64,000 bases of DNA, taken from Paracamarosporium sp. OC-R06-R3 (taxonomy: Eukaryota; Ascomycota; Dothideomycetes; Pleosporales; Didymosphaeriaceae). Both the position numbers and the translations under genes were made by a program. Below the pieces are notes generated by a model, which ran no database searches, was not told the DNA's origin, and worked only from the letters and a program-made list of their open reading frames with translations. The stretch is from positions 158,426-222,425 of the forward strand of contig JACVRA010000099.1 in the NCBI GenBank assembly GCA_019828545.1. Reading direction: 5' to 3'. Shown one piece after another: positions 1 to 10,001 of the stretch (position 1 is the stretch's first letter; every line of letters starts with the position of its first letter).

Positions 1-42
1 CAGCTTCAGATGCATCGCGCACGGCTAATTGTACCTTTGCAG

Positions 43-877
43 TCCGTTGAATCAGTTCATACCCCGCAAGCGCATGGGTTTTTACTCCTCTCTAAAGACT
101 TTGGATGACTTTGTCAACATGTACATCGAAAAGTCACTCGCTCTCTCTCCTAGTGAGCTTGAGGAGAAGAGCAAGCATGACTCAGGTTACACGTTTCTGC
201 ATGCAATTGCAGGCTACACACGCGACAGAAAAGTTTTGCGCGACCAGCTGGTGTCCATTCTTCTTGCTGGCCGAGACACCACGGCGTGCACTTTGACGTG
301 GGCTATCTACGAAATGTCTCGCCAGCCTCAGATAGTTGCAAAACTCCGCCGGGAGATCATTGAGCAAGTTGGTCTTGAGCGGCAGCCAACATACCAGGAC
401 CTCAAAGACATGAAGTACCTCTCGCACATCATAAACGAAACCTTACGTCTCTACCCAGTCGTCCCTTACAACGTCCGTGTTGCACTGCAGGATACTACCC
501 TGCCGGTTGGCGGAGGACCCGACGGCACTCAACCTATCGCTATACTGAAAAATACACCAATTGGCTATTCGACTCTTGTAATGCAGCGTCGCCCTGATCT
601 TTATCCACCTCTGAGCTCGGGTTTCCCTGCCGTGGATGAATTTTGTCCTGAGCGGTGGGACAATTGGACACCAAAGAGCTGGACATATGTGCCGTTCAAT
701 GGAGGGCCGAGGATATGTATCGGACAACAATTCGCTCTTACGGAGATGGGTTATACTATTGTCAGGTTGTTTCAGAGGTTTGAGACAGTGGAAAACCGCA
801 TGGGAGGTCAACTTGCAGGTTTGCATGCCGATATCGTGTTGCAGCCATCGAACCCAGTCAAGGTGCTCTTTAAGTAG
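43..877 (+). CDS. Cytochrome P450, C-terminal part (CYP52/alkane-hydroxylase-like), cut by window start
   Basis: Heme monooxygenase expected on the ER membrane, partnered with cytochrome P450 reductase. The visible part runs from before the I-helix to the stop at 875-877. It shows the I-helix AGRDTT, the ETLR (ExxR) K-helix and the heme loop FNGGPRICIGQ with the cysteine ligand. That loop and the following QFALTEMGYT resemble the CYP52/CYP63-type fatty-acid and n-alkane hydroxylases. The exon most likely starts at 43: a branch-like GCTAAT at 23-28 precedes a TTTGCAG acceptor ending at 42. The N-terminal half, with the membrane anchor, lies outside the window. Substrate is unknown; the fatty-acid/alkane assignment rests only on motif resemblance. 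Confidence 0.9.
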
Positions 878-1192
878 AACAATTCCAAAAGTGAGATGCT
901 AGTTTTGGCTTGGAGTTTGTGAAGATCTTACTTCGTGCGAAATGCCACTATCCGGGTGTCTCATTAGTCACGTGGTGCGCCGAGCAAGTGGCGCCTCCAG
1001 CCTTGGCCCCCACGTTACCTTCGTGATTCCTGACATACGTCCACTCTTATATTTCGTTGCGCCCAGCCGAGAACACCCTCTTTTAAAAGAGCCTCGCTAT
1101 TGCTTCATGCATCCTATGTTTCGCCCATACATGCTTCAGTCTTTGTCAGCCTGATTCCCTGGATCTCAACCCAACTTTACGGTACTATAAAC
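878..1192. promoter_or_regulatory. P450-HET intergenic region
   Basis: This holds the P450 3' end and the presumed promoter and leader of the HET gene. A TATA-like TCTTATATTT lies near 1045-1054. An upstream in-frame ATG at 1100 extends the HET frame, but its context is poor (T at -3), whereas the ATG at 1193 has A at -3. Confidence 0.35.
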
Positions 1193-4061
1193 ATGAACCG
1201 TTGGCATACATCTTCGTGCGTTATTCCAAGCGTGGCTGCGCATGAAGATGGCATACTGAGCTGCCAGTCATGCAGGATGTCCTGCCCACGGGTGGAGGAG
1301 CTAATCAGCCAGCAAAGTGGTACAAATTCTGGTCTACAACTTCCGCCGAGTCGACCTCGAGGGCAAATGAATCTTCATTGGCCTTCCAGTGTTCAATATT
1401 ATAAGATGCCAGGTGAAAGTACAAGAAGCTTTCAGAACGTTACTTCGGCTAGTATTTCGGATCCAGAACCTCCATCTTCGTCGGTGTACGGCGACACCTT
1501 GCGAAGCAATGAGTTCCGTCTGGCTTGTCTTTCCGCCGTTTCCAATAAGGATTCTCCAATACACATCGATCTAGAAGTTTTCACGGATGACAACCATCCG
1601 GAATATGAAAGCACGTCGTATACATGGGGAGGGGAAGACAATGATACCGCACCTCGATATCCGATTTACTTTGGACCCTACTGGGATGTGCTCTTACAAA
1701 CCAAAAACTGTTACTCTATGCTCCGGTTTATGCGCCCTTGGAGAGGAATACGTATGGTTTGGGTTGATGCTATCTGCATAAACCAGTCTAATCTAGCAGA
1801 GAGAGCAGCACAAGTGGCGAAAATGCGCCAAATCTACGAGAATTGTGTCAGAGTCATCGTCTTCCTTGGGCCAGACTACGTTGAAAGCTCCAGAAATTTT
1901 CCGATATATGAATCTTTGGATTCTTCGCTCACGAAAAAACACAGCCAGGAGAGCGATAAAAATATAGACCTCTCTAAAATCCTTTCTCGGAGATACTTCA
2001 GCAGGGTTTGGGTAGGTCACCTTATTCACTATTGAATTGTATCATGTCGACTGACACAACGAGCTCTAGGTCGTTCAGGAATTATTACTCAGCCCTCAGG
2101 CCATCATTCGAGTGGGCGATGTCGAGTTTCGGGCTGATGCGGATGTTATGAGGAAAATGAAAAAAGACTACCCCGTCGCTTGGTTCGACAACTGCAATGC
2201 ACCATGGTTTCAACGTCTGGGCCAGAAGTCACTCACCGACTCACAACAAGACGATATATATGATATTTTACGGCTAACAGCAAGCTCATGCGCATCTGAC
2301 CCCCGAGACCGCATCTTCGGAGTAATCAGTTTAGCTCAATCGCCAACATTACGAACGGTTCTAGCGCCCGATTACTCATTATCTTTTGCGCATTTCTCCA
2401 TTGGCTTTTTCGCTCATCTCCTAAAAAACGACCGGAGATACTGGTTTCTCTTGAGAGCAGGAATCACCTCCAATCGCACGGGAACAAAGCACGACCTACC
2501 ATCATGGGTTCCTAATTGTTGGTTGGACAGGGACTGGTTCTACATACTGTCACGACGACCAACACGGAAAGATCTAGTAACACTGAAAGATAAGATGGTT
2601 CATTCAATCGAACCATATGAAGTTGGATCTCATCAAGGGCCGGTGTTACTGCACCGTGTTTCGAGTGGCCCCGTCCAGAACCCTGAATCTGTCGACTTTG
2701 TGGTAGAATCCACAACAGGTGCGTTGTTCACAAGGCTTACACATCTTTTTGCGTTAAAGAATGGGCTCTCCCTGAAAGAGAAATCCGGAACGCTAAACAT
2801 ATATTCTATTCCTGGAGATATCCCAATTACTAGTCGTGCAGGCTCTCGGCTTGTTCTAGTGACACCAGAGTTGCTCAATGTGCAAGCCGAAACAGACCAT
2901 CTCTTTTTACTGGAGGGAGGCCTGTTGGCTAGGTTCTTCCAGCAATCTGGGAAGGATAGGCCGCCAGTTATATACCTGATTCTACGTCAACAAGCGTCGG
3001 TGCCGGCCGAGTACAGTCTAGTCACAACAAACATACGGTTGTACGCGCAAGTCCTTCTTGATGCTCGATACTGCGGACCCTTTGGACCTGAACAGGTGCC
3101 AACCAACCTAGACAACATGCGAAGCGCAACCAATGACGCTGAGAGCTGGTCTGTGGTAGGAGGCCCCAGTGCCATTACGCTCGCTAAGATCCAACTAAGC
3201 GTGGCGACAGCAATTGTTAAGTATCAAGAGACACTCTCTACTATCTGGTATCGGTATGATGAGGGAACACTGAAGCCAGAAGAAAAGTTCTTATATCATG
3301 ATGATCATGCGGCAACTGGTGCTCATACCAGACTCTTTCTCCTTCACCAATGGCATGCATTTTTCCCAGGCATACAGAGCCCTGAGGAACTACCAAGGGT
3401 AGTATTGAAAATGTGTCAAGCCATTATCGACGACAGTAAAGTTGAACCCACAGCCTCAAACAGATATCGCGATATATTCCTCAAGGATGCTTACCTCGAC
3501 TGCGTAAACAACGCGTACCAGCCGACAATCGTACATCTGCAAGATGAAAAGCAGGACAAACTTCTGGATCCAACTCATCAGTATATTCAATTCACGTTTG
3601 GGCGCGAGGAATGGGACTCGCGATTACGGAAATATTACGTTTTCCCTGAAAGCCTGAGTCTGCATACTCTTCGACACCGCCCCATATCGGACCTTTTTCG
3701 GTCGTTCTATGCATGGGAATGGAAGTACGAAGGCGATAAACGCTGGAGAGAAGCCGATGATCTGATTCAAGGGAGAACCCGAGGCGTGTCAAAGCTGCTG
3801 TTTAGGAAGAACCACTGGGCTGAGCGTGTTCTCGTTCGAATTCGGCGTAACGAAGTGCTCTCTGGCATTGAGAGATACCTTCATGATGCGTCCAAGGCTT
3901 TGAGATCGATCATGGAGACGTACGACCCGCCTCCAGATATAGACACCTTACTGGGGATGATGAGGGATGGACCGACAAAAGAGCAAGAATTCATCGGCAC
4001 ACCCAAGTTTATTGGCGATGTGAAGATAGACGGTAGCAGGATGATGGTCAAGATTATATGA
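1193..4061 (+). CDS. HET-domain (heterokaryon incompatibility) protein
   Basis: HET-domain proteins act in fungal non-self recognition, where incompatible partners trigger cell death after fusion. Two exons, 1193-2011 and 2070-4061 (intron 58 bases, GTAGGT..CTCTAG), give 936 residues. The splice joins YFSRVW to VVQELLLSP, the usual HET block. Motifs: SYTWGG near residue 143 and VWVDAICINQ near 190, followed by RxxQVxxMxxIY and VFLGP. The C-terminal 600 residues carry no NACHT, WD40, ankyrin or other partner domain that I recognise; a degenerate GFxxGR-type tail is possible. The ATG at 1193 was chosen over 1100 for its better context. The gene stands alone, and which partner it recognises cannot be told from sequence. 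Confidence 0.88.
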
Positions 4062-4460
4062 CACTCTTGTTATTGTAGTATGCCTCATCTCGAGCAATGC
4101 CCGGATAGCTGCTAGGTTTTTGTTTTGCAATTTGGGATATGATCATCGAGTTCAAGTTAGGGGTGTGAATGTGCATGGCGCTGTTGATATATCTTCACAA
4201 CGGGTAAGGGTAGGGAGGCACGTTTGTCTTTTAGTCGTACGGTAGTGTGACTTGACTTGAAGCAAAAGTAATTATTGGATATTCGTGATGCGTGGATCTC
4301 CATGGAGATGTTGTGTTGGTCTGAAATGAATTGGCTAGTCACGAATTAGCGTGGCACTACGTCAGTCAATACCCGAAACCCGCGCATCGGAAGCTGCACT
4401 CGGACAGCGCAGCATAGCTGCTCCAATTGTGCAGGAGATAGTCGTCCCCTCCACGACACG
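4062..4460. other. Intergenic, HET 3' to hydrolase 5'
   Basis: About 400 bases without a supported gene. It should hold the HET 3' UTR and the promoter of the hydrolase at 4461. I see no repeat or RNA gene. Confidence 0.4.
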
Positions 4461-5307
4461 ATGCCGTTCCTCCAAATCGGATACAAGAAAATACTCTACG
4501 CAGACTTGAGGCCAGAGGGGAGCGATGTTCGCGAAACCTTCATCTTCGTACATGGGCTGGGTTCTTCACAGGACTACTACCACGCGGTAGCCTCAGGCCT
4601 ACAAGCGCACAATTTCCGATGCATAACTTTTGACACGACCGGCGCGGGAAGATCGCCGTATACGCAAATCGAACAAAGCATCTCGAGCCTTGCTGATGAT
4701 GTTATCGGAATCCTAGACGCGCTGGAAGTGCCAAAAGCGATAGTGGTGGGCCACTCGATGGGAGGGTGAGCTTCCCCTACATGTTCCCATTCACCATCCT
4801 GACTAGTTGTCCAGTATAGTCGGAGCGCATCTCGCTGCCGAGCATAGCGACCGCGTTGTGGCCGCCGTCCTCATCGGCCCAGTGTACCCAAACCCAAGTG
4901 CCATCCCCGTCTTCGAGAAGCGAATACAAACGGTAGAGAAGGAAGGCATGGAAGCAATGGCGAACACGGTACCAAACGCAGCGGTTGGGAAGCAGGCCTC
5001 GCCGCTCGCAAAGAGCTTCATCCGCGAGCTGCTCCTGGGACAAGATCCAGCGGGGTATTGCTCCAACTGCAGAGTCATCATCAACGCGAAGCCGCCTGAC
5101 TATGGGAAGATCGCGGTCCCAGTGCTCATACTGGCGGGCGAGGAGGACAAGTCGGCACCGCTAGAAGGGTGCCAGAAGATGTTCACCGAGATGGGGACTA
5201 GTGAGAAGAAGCTGGAGGTCATGAAGGGTGTTGGTCACTGGCACGCACTGGAGGCGTTTGAGCAGGTGGGGCAGCACATAGTGTCCTTCTACCACGACAT
5301 TCAGTGA
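4461..5307 (+). CDS. Alpha/beta hydrolase (3-oxoadipate enol-lactonase-like)
   Basis: Small serine hydrolase, 265 residues, two exons: 4461-4765 and 4815-5307 (intron 49 bases, GTGAGC..TCCAG). The splice falls inside the nucleophile elbow and restores GHSMGG. It has the oxyanion-hole HGLGSS near residue 30, the nucleophile Ser in GHSMGG near 99, an acid residue in LAGEEDKS and the catalytic His in GVGHWHALE. Length and motif spacing fit the PcaD/EstB group, which open lactones or hydrolyse small esters. No signal peptide is visible, so it is probably cytosolic. The true substrate is unknown; a beta-ketoadipate role is only suggested by family likeness, and no other gene of that pathway is adjacent. 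Confidence 0.88.
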
Positions 5308-6625
5308 GTGAGCCGTGGAACAAGCACATGCTAGACGGGCGTGGTCGCGCGGGTATGCAGAGGTGGCCATGGTTCCTCGTGATGCCCAGTGGTGGCGGTA
5401 TTGGATAGTCGTTGGCGCCCCTCGATGCGTACAGCTGCATTAGACAGGCTTGGCGCGCTCCCGCGAACTGTCGCCATACTGTAGCATGTGCAATGGTAAG
5501 CAGTAAGGCAAGGGGCCGTTCTCCCACACAGCCTCCCTTCTCGTCGTCTATCGACGCCCACCCCGGTCCCTCGGTTTCTTCGTGCGAGTTCCATAGTACA
5601 TGCGCGCTTCCCAGCCTTGGGCATTCCGCAGCCACGCCACTATCGCGCCCGGCGCATCACCTGGAGTCACCAAGACTCTACTAGGGCCACAGGGCCTTGC
5701 GACTCGCTTTGAAAACCCGGCCGCTACCAGGTGACTGACTTGGCCCGACATCGCTACGCGCCATGATTCGGTCCATCCCGTTGCCCGTGCGTTTGCGGTG
5801 TGAGGTGTGGGCGAAGACGAGGCTGCGCATCGCCATTCGCATGTCTCCTGGCCGTCCACAGGGCCCATCACCAGCCCGGCCAGATGATGCTCACTGCTGT
5901 TCTTGGGAGCCTCGTTTCCGCCCCCCATAGCAAGCATGTGAAAGTCGACATCATACTCAGCCTTCCTGTGCGACCTGAGGCATGCATCATTATTGACATA
6001 TCTAGGCTTGCTGTCTTTTTTTGCTCACTTCCCGCTGATACTTCTCCATCGTCTTTTCCGCTGCGGGTCCGCTATTCCTGTTGTGCTTCCGAAGCGGATC
6101 CCAGCGCTTTCGCATCTGAGGCGGTGAAGTGCAAAGCGTCTAAATCCGCCAGTTACTGCACCTACTCGAACATTTGCAATCGCGCTTCATCCGCCTGGTG
6201 GTCCAGGTCTAGCCGCGCGAACCACTAACCTAGGGGATCTTCGTTGTTTCTATCCGAAGCCTTGCCATTTATACCGTCTTGAGGCACCCCCGACAGACCG
6301 CACTTTTGGCACCATTGCTGCTGCTGGACCCAGCACTTTGAAATACTGGTGCGCAACTTTATGTGCGCGAAGTCTTGCTTCTTCCTTCGCCTTACGAACA
6401 TTGTGTGTTCCCTTTGCTAGATCCTATTTTCTCTCTTTGTCTCAAGGTTCGCGTCCCCTAGTGAGCCAGTTAGTCTGGCCTCCTCATTTGTCGTGAAATG
6501 GCACTGACGAGTGGTGTAGAATATGCTACCCACATTTCAATAACGTTCCTTTCGGCAGTCTTGATCTACGATTTCTTTTCACCTGACAAGGCTTCGTTTC
6601 TCCTTTCGTCCCATCCGTCACCGTC
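5308..6625. other. Long gene-free stretch, probable leader of the next gene
   Basis: About 1.3 kb with no ORF that looks like a protein. The distal part (about 5990-6620) is pyrimidine-rich, as in long fungal 5' leaders and promoters, and runs straight into the ATG at 6626. Open frames at 5548-5937 (-) and 5800-6228 (+) have odd composition and no motif, and I leave them out. Confidence 0.4.
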
Positions 6626-7540
6626 ATGAACCGGACAGACAGTGCTTTCGACGAAACCTTTCGTGTCGAAGCATCTGAGGATAGATCAAAGACAATCCGC
6701 AGATGCAAGACTACCTCTAGTCAGCACCGCAAGTCTAAGAAGACTCTTGCCGACTTCGACCCAAACGACCAAATCTCTACCCTATCAACCATACGTCCGG
6801 CATCAACGAAACCTAGTCCTACTCCTCGAAAATCAGGAGAACCGCGCCGCAAGTCCATCGCAACAACTTCGTCCAATTCCACAAAGTCACGCAGACGCGG
6901 CCATGGCTCCGCCCCATCATCCCGTCGGACGTCTTGCACCGTCATCGACCCTTCTAGACCAACGCGCCACTATCGTATCAATAGCTCCCAGACCTGCCCT
7001 GCCCTCAACCGCGACATCGACGACGTACTCGCACTTCATTTCCGTTCCTGCAGCTTGTTCCAGAATAACACATATCAACCGAGCCCCCCAAGCCCCACCA
7101 TGTCCGCAAATGGCCAAAGCGTAGGCGCGGAGATTGGCGCCACGCAAGGACCCCTGCGGCAAGCGACGGCGCACGAGTCGGACTTGCCGGTAGTGAATGA
7201 GAAAGCAGGCGTAACAGCCGGAGTCGAAGATACCACTATGCATTGGATGTCGCCCTCTACCCGCAAAAGTCAGTACGAGAAGATTGACCGGGCGAACAAC
7301 GGGTTTAGGGGCCTCTTGCGGAGGCTCATGCCTAGGTGTGTATCGGGGCCAGGACCGCAGCGGTTCTACGAAGAAGAGAAGTCGGATGCAGGATCGGTTC
7401 GACGGTATCGGATGGATGTGTCTGACGAGGAGGATGCAGATGTGAAGAGTACCTCTGGTCTAAAGATGCAGCGACAGAAATTAGAAAGGTCGACGACGCA
7501 CAGAGACGAGAACAGGCCGAAAATGCTTGGGTGTTTTTGA
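6626..7540 (+). CDS. Conserved-looking basic hypothetical protein
   Basis: Single exon of 304 residues. The first 150 residues are Ser/Thr/Arg/Lys-rich and probably disordered. The C-terminal half is more structured, with a stretch MSPSTRKSQYEKIDR, then RGLLRRLMPRCVSGPGPQR and an acidic tail containing SDEEDAD. A block of this kind looks like a lineage-conserved segment, but I know no function for it. There is no signal peptide or membrane segment. An alternative frame (6642-7124) overlaps and is a shadow. The start at 6626 has fair context (GTCATGA), with an alternative Met at about 7100 that would leave only the structured part. Nuclear or cytosolic location is a guess from the basic composition. 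Confidence 0.7.
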   Translation: MNRTDSAFDETFRVEASEDRSKTIRRCKTTSSQHRKSKKTLADFDPNDQISTLSTIRPASTKPSPTPRKSGEPRRKSIATTSSNSTKSRRRGHGSAPSSRRTSCTVIDPSRPTRHYRINSSQTCPALNRDIDDVLALHFRSCSLFQNNTYQPSPPSPTMSANGQSVGAEIGATQGPLRQATAHESDLPVVNEKAGVTAGVEDTTMHWMSPSTRKSQYEKIDRANNGFRGLLRRLMPRCVSGPGPQRFYEEEKSDAGSVRRYRMDVSDEEDADVKSTSGLKMQRQKLERSTTHRDENRPKMLGCF

Positions 7541-8081
7541 CGATGGACAGGGTGAGTCAGGTATGACGACTGATGATGGCTTTGATATTTTGCGCTGCAT
7601 GAATGGCGTTACGATACCCACGGTATGTCTTTTTTTTTCGGTTCGCTTGAGGAGGCATCCATGATACCTTGATGGTTTAGTTGAATGTTTAATACCATAG
7701 ATTCATATATACGATGTTTATAGTAATGCGAGGCTTTGATCTTGATAATTCTCGTTCAGTCAGACATCACTCGCGGCTTTAATTGGCTGTGTACAAGTAG
7801 GAGGCTTTGGAAGGCTTGAAGTAATTTGACCTGGTTCGAATATATATAATATGACTCCGAAATGCTTAGCATGTCGCATCTAACGATTATGCGTGTTCTA
7901 TGCTCTACCCCATATCCTGGCTCAGAATCCAGGCGCATAGTTTCCAATACGTACATCTGTGACATGAGGTTGTAGGCATGGAGCCACCTTAAATCACCAT
8001 GAGCCAACGTAGTGTTCCCTAAAGTGAAGAGTCTACTCCTGCGCCTTTCGGTGTGTCGTAACGTCGTTCGATGAATAAATC
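7541..8081. other. Convergent 3' intergenic region
   Basis: About 540 AT-richer bases between the 3' ends of the gene at 6626-7540 (+) and the cytochrome b5 (-). It contains a run of T near 7628 and AT-rich tracts suited to polyadenylation. A B-box-like GGTTCGAATA near 7844 lacks the rest of a tRNA. Confidence 0.4.
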
Positions 8082-8464
8082 TCATAGCTTCGCTTCTTCC
8101 TTCACAGTCCCGACCTTGAGCTTCGGCCCGTACTTCTTCAGCACACCTTCATTGTGGTACTGCCATCCAGTCAGCTACAGCTCATTACGAAACTCGACGG
8201 TCTTGAAAATTGACCTCGCCGCATTTGCGCTACGAGAGAAATTCCATCCTGTCATAGCAGGTGACCGGTGACCGGTAATCAACATACCTTCCAGAATTGC
8301 TTGCTTGCATCCTTGCCGCCAACCCTCTTGAGTATCTTTGCACCGCCGGGATGTTCGTCGACAAAACTCTCCAGCGCATATACGCCCCCATCGATTATGA
8401 TGTACAGTCCCTTGTCAGCATCCTTATGCTCTGCGACTTGCTTCGTTGTGAAAGACTCGGACAT
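8082..8464 (-). CDS. Stand-alone cytochrome b5 domain protein ending in AKL
   Basis: Small heme protein of 84 residues. Exon 1 is 8464-8288 and exon 2 is 8159-8082, with a 128-base intron (GTATGTT..CAG). The two axial heme histidines are His38 in VDEHPGG and His61 in WKYHNEG. The chain stops after one domain: it lacks the C-terminal membrane anchor of microsomal b5 and any fused desaturase or reductase. The last three residues are Ala-Lys-Leu, which fits the peroxisomal PTS1 consensus. It could donate electrons to a peroxisomal or cytosolic oxygenase or desaturase; the partner is unknown. The intron contains a direct repeat GGTGACC-GGTGACC-GGT (8261-8277). Domain call sure; peroxisomal location is inference. 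Confidence 0.9.
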
Positions 8465-9156
8465 GATTAGTATTAGCGGAGGAGGTGCGGGCGAGAATCG
8501 AAGGCGGGTGGGAACGCGGTCGGTCGAGAATCGCTTTGTGGTTCAGGGGTTTGATCGCGTGGAGAGAACGTGGAGCAGAAATATAGAAATATGGTTGGGG
8601 TGGAGTAATGCGGGGACGAACTGGTAGCTGTGAGATTGAGTTGCGGGTGACTTGCTTCGGTGATGATGGCAGACGCCGACGCAGCACAACCTCGGCTTAT
8701 GGATGTTACTTTCGGCCGCGTTGTGATTGGTTGAGAGATGCGCCACAGCGCACGTGCCGGGTCACCAAAATGGACATCGGATGGCATTTCCGCTTTCGAT
8801 ATCAACACCAGTGGCCTTTCGTTCAACACCAAACTTGAAAGGATGATCATCACGATTCACCTTCTTGTAAGTACTCTCACGGGCATGTCATACATGGACG
8901 TGGAACCTCCTCTTGCCATGTTTCCACTCAGTATCCAGTATTCACGATTGGAAATATTGTGAATTCATGGTGCGTTGCAGTACTTGGTAATATTCTACAA
9001 TCTTCTTTCAAATTTCTGTGCCTTGATTTCTGGTTGCCGAAGTTCTGCTGGTTCTATGCTACATCACATCAAGCCACCAAGAAAAGCTAAAGTATCGGGC
9101 CAAAATCTTGAGTTTTCATTTACTGCCTAGGAAAGAACATACAGAGATATTTCACC
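8465..9156. other. Upstream region of cytochrome b5
   Basis: Promoter and 5' leader of the cytochrome b5 gene on the minus strand, then spacer. A CACGTG box lies at about 8752-8757. Short overlapping ORFs on both strands have no recognisable content. Confidence 0.35.
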
Positions 9157-9711
9157 ATGACAAAATCAACTAATATGGCGAAATGGATGTTTTCTGTCAT
9201 GACAAGGAGAAGAACAGAGACAACTCGTACCGCATCAGATTATCCGAAATCCATCATCGAAGCTTCTTTCTATATCACCGAAGCATTTCCCACAACAACT
9301 ATTCCCAAGACTGACGAGACTATTCCGTTCAAGCAAGCTTCCAAGCCTCAGTCATCTTGCCGTATGTGGCTGGATGTTCCCAATATTCGACCAAGAAGAA
9401 TAAATCTCTGGGGCGACCAAACAGGCTGGAGACGTTTGCACGGCCTCTGTATTGATATTCCAGCTTTCCCAGCCATCATTCGAAAGACGCCTATGTTGAG
9501 TCGGTTGGAGCCGACAGCTACGACGGCAGTCGACTTGGCTGAGCCTCAGGATCAGCTTTCGAGGATGGACCCAAGTAAATGCTTGCAACCGAGGCCGAAT
9601 AAATTCCACCTGGATACCCAATACGATCGAATAGTCTCAAATGCAGTAAAATGTCCCCCCTTTGTTTTGCCACAAGCTTTGATTCGGACGATACCCAAGT
9701 TTTACAATTGA
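9157..9711 (+). CDS. Uncertain 184-residue ORF
   Basis: An open frame from ATG to stop with no recognised domain, signal peptide or membrane segment. It lies in a 1.5 kb gap between two minus-strand genes. Composition is ordinary (Thr-, Pro- and Arg-rich), with no low-complexity bias. The ATG context (CACCATGA) is good. It may be a young or orphan gene, a single exon of a larger gene, or chance; I cannot find flanking exons that extend it. Listed only because it is the one long frame in this gap. Confidence 0.22.
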   Translation: MTKSTNMAKWMFSVMTRRRTETTRTASDYPKSIIEASFYITEAFPTTTIPKTDETIPFKQASKPQSSCRMWLDVPNIRPRRINLWGDQTGWRRLHGLCIDIPAFPAIIRKTPMLSRLEPTATTAVDLAEPQDQLSRMDPSKCLQPRPNKFHLDTQYDRIVSNAVKCPPFVLPQALIRTIPKFYN

Positions 9712-10001
9712 GCTACTTCGGATCTACAAAAGACGTACCAGGAGAGCTAAAGGCGGGACTTTGAGCTTACTCAAGGGAATATCAGAAATCTTAATCAGCA
9801 AGTAGTGTTATATAATCGTTTAAGTTAAGAGAGTCGAGCAACGACGATCCTGACGGTAAGGCATCTCTTGTTCTGTAGAGGAGAGAGCAAGCGGCAGCGG
9901 ATTAAGTGTATAACCGATAGCTATGAGCTATCTTGATTATAAGAATAATGCACGAAAAACTTGTTTTTATTGATACAATGCAGATCCTAGAATGGTCGAG
10001 T
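9712..10001. other. Intergenic with small inverted repeat
   Basis: AT-rich spacer. It holds a perfect 7-base inverted repeat with a 3-base loop, GATAGCT-ATG-AGCTATC, at 9916-9932, about 70 bases beyond the mannanase stop codon. It could be a 3'-end hairpin or chance. Confidence 0.35.

Noticed and set aside
115..125. Start of the first P450 at an internal Met
   Set aside because: An acceptor at 37-42 and P450-like sequence right after it show this is an internal exon of a gene that begins outside the window.
5800..6228. 142-codon plus-strand frame in the 5.3-6.6 kb gap
   Set aside because: Cys/Ser-rich with no pattern and lies in pyrimidine-rich leader sequence.
7840..7860. B-box-like GGTTCGAAT suggesting a tRNA
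   Set aside because: No A-box, acceptor stem or cloverleaf can be formed around it.
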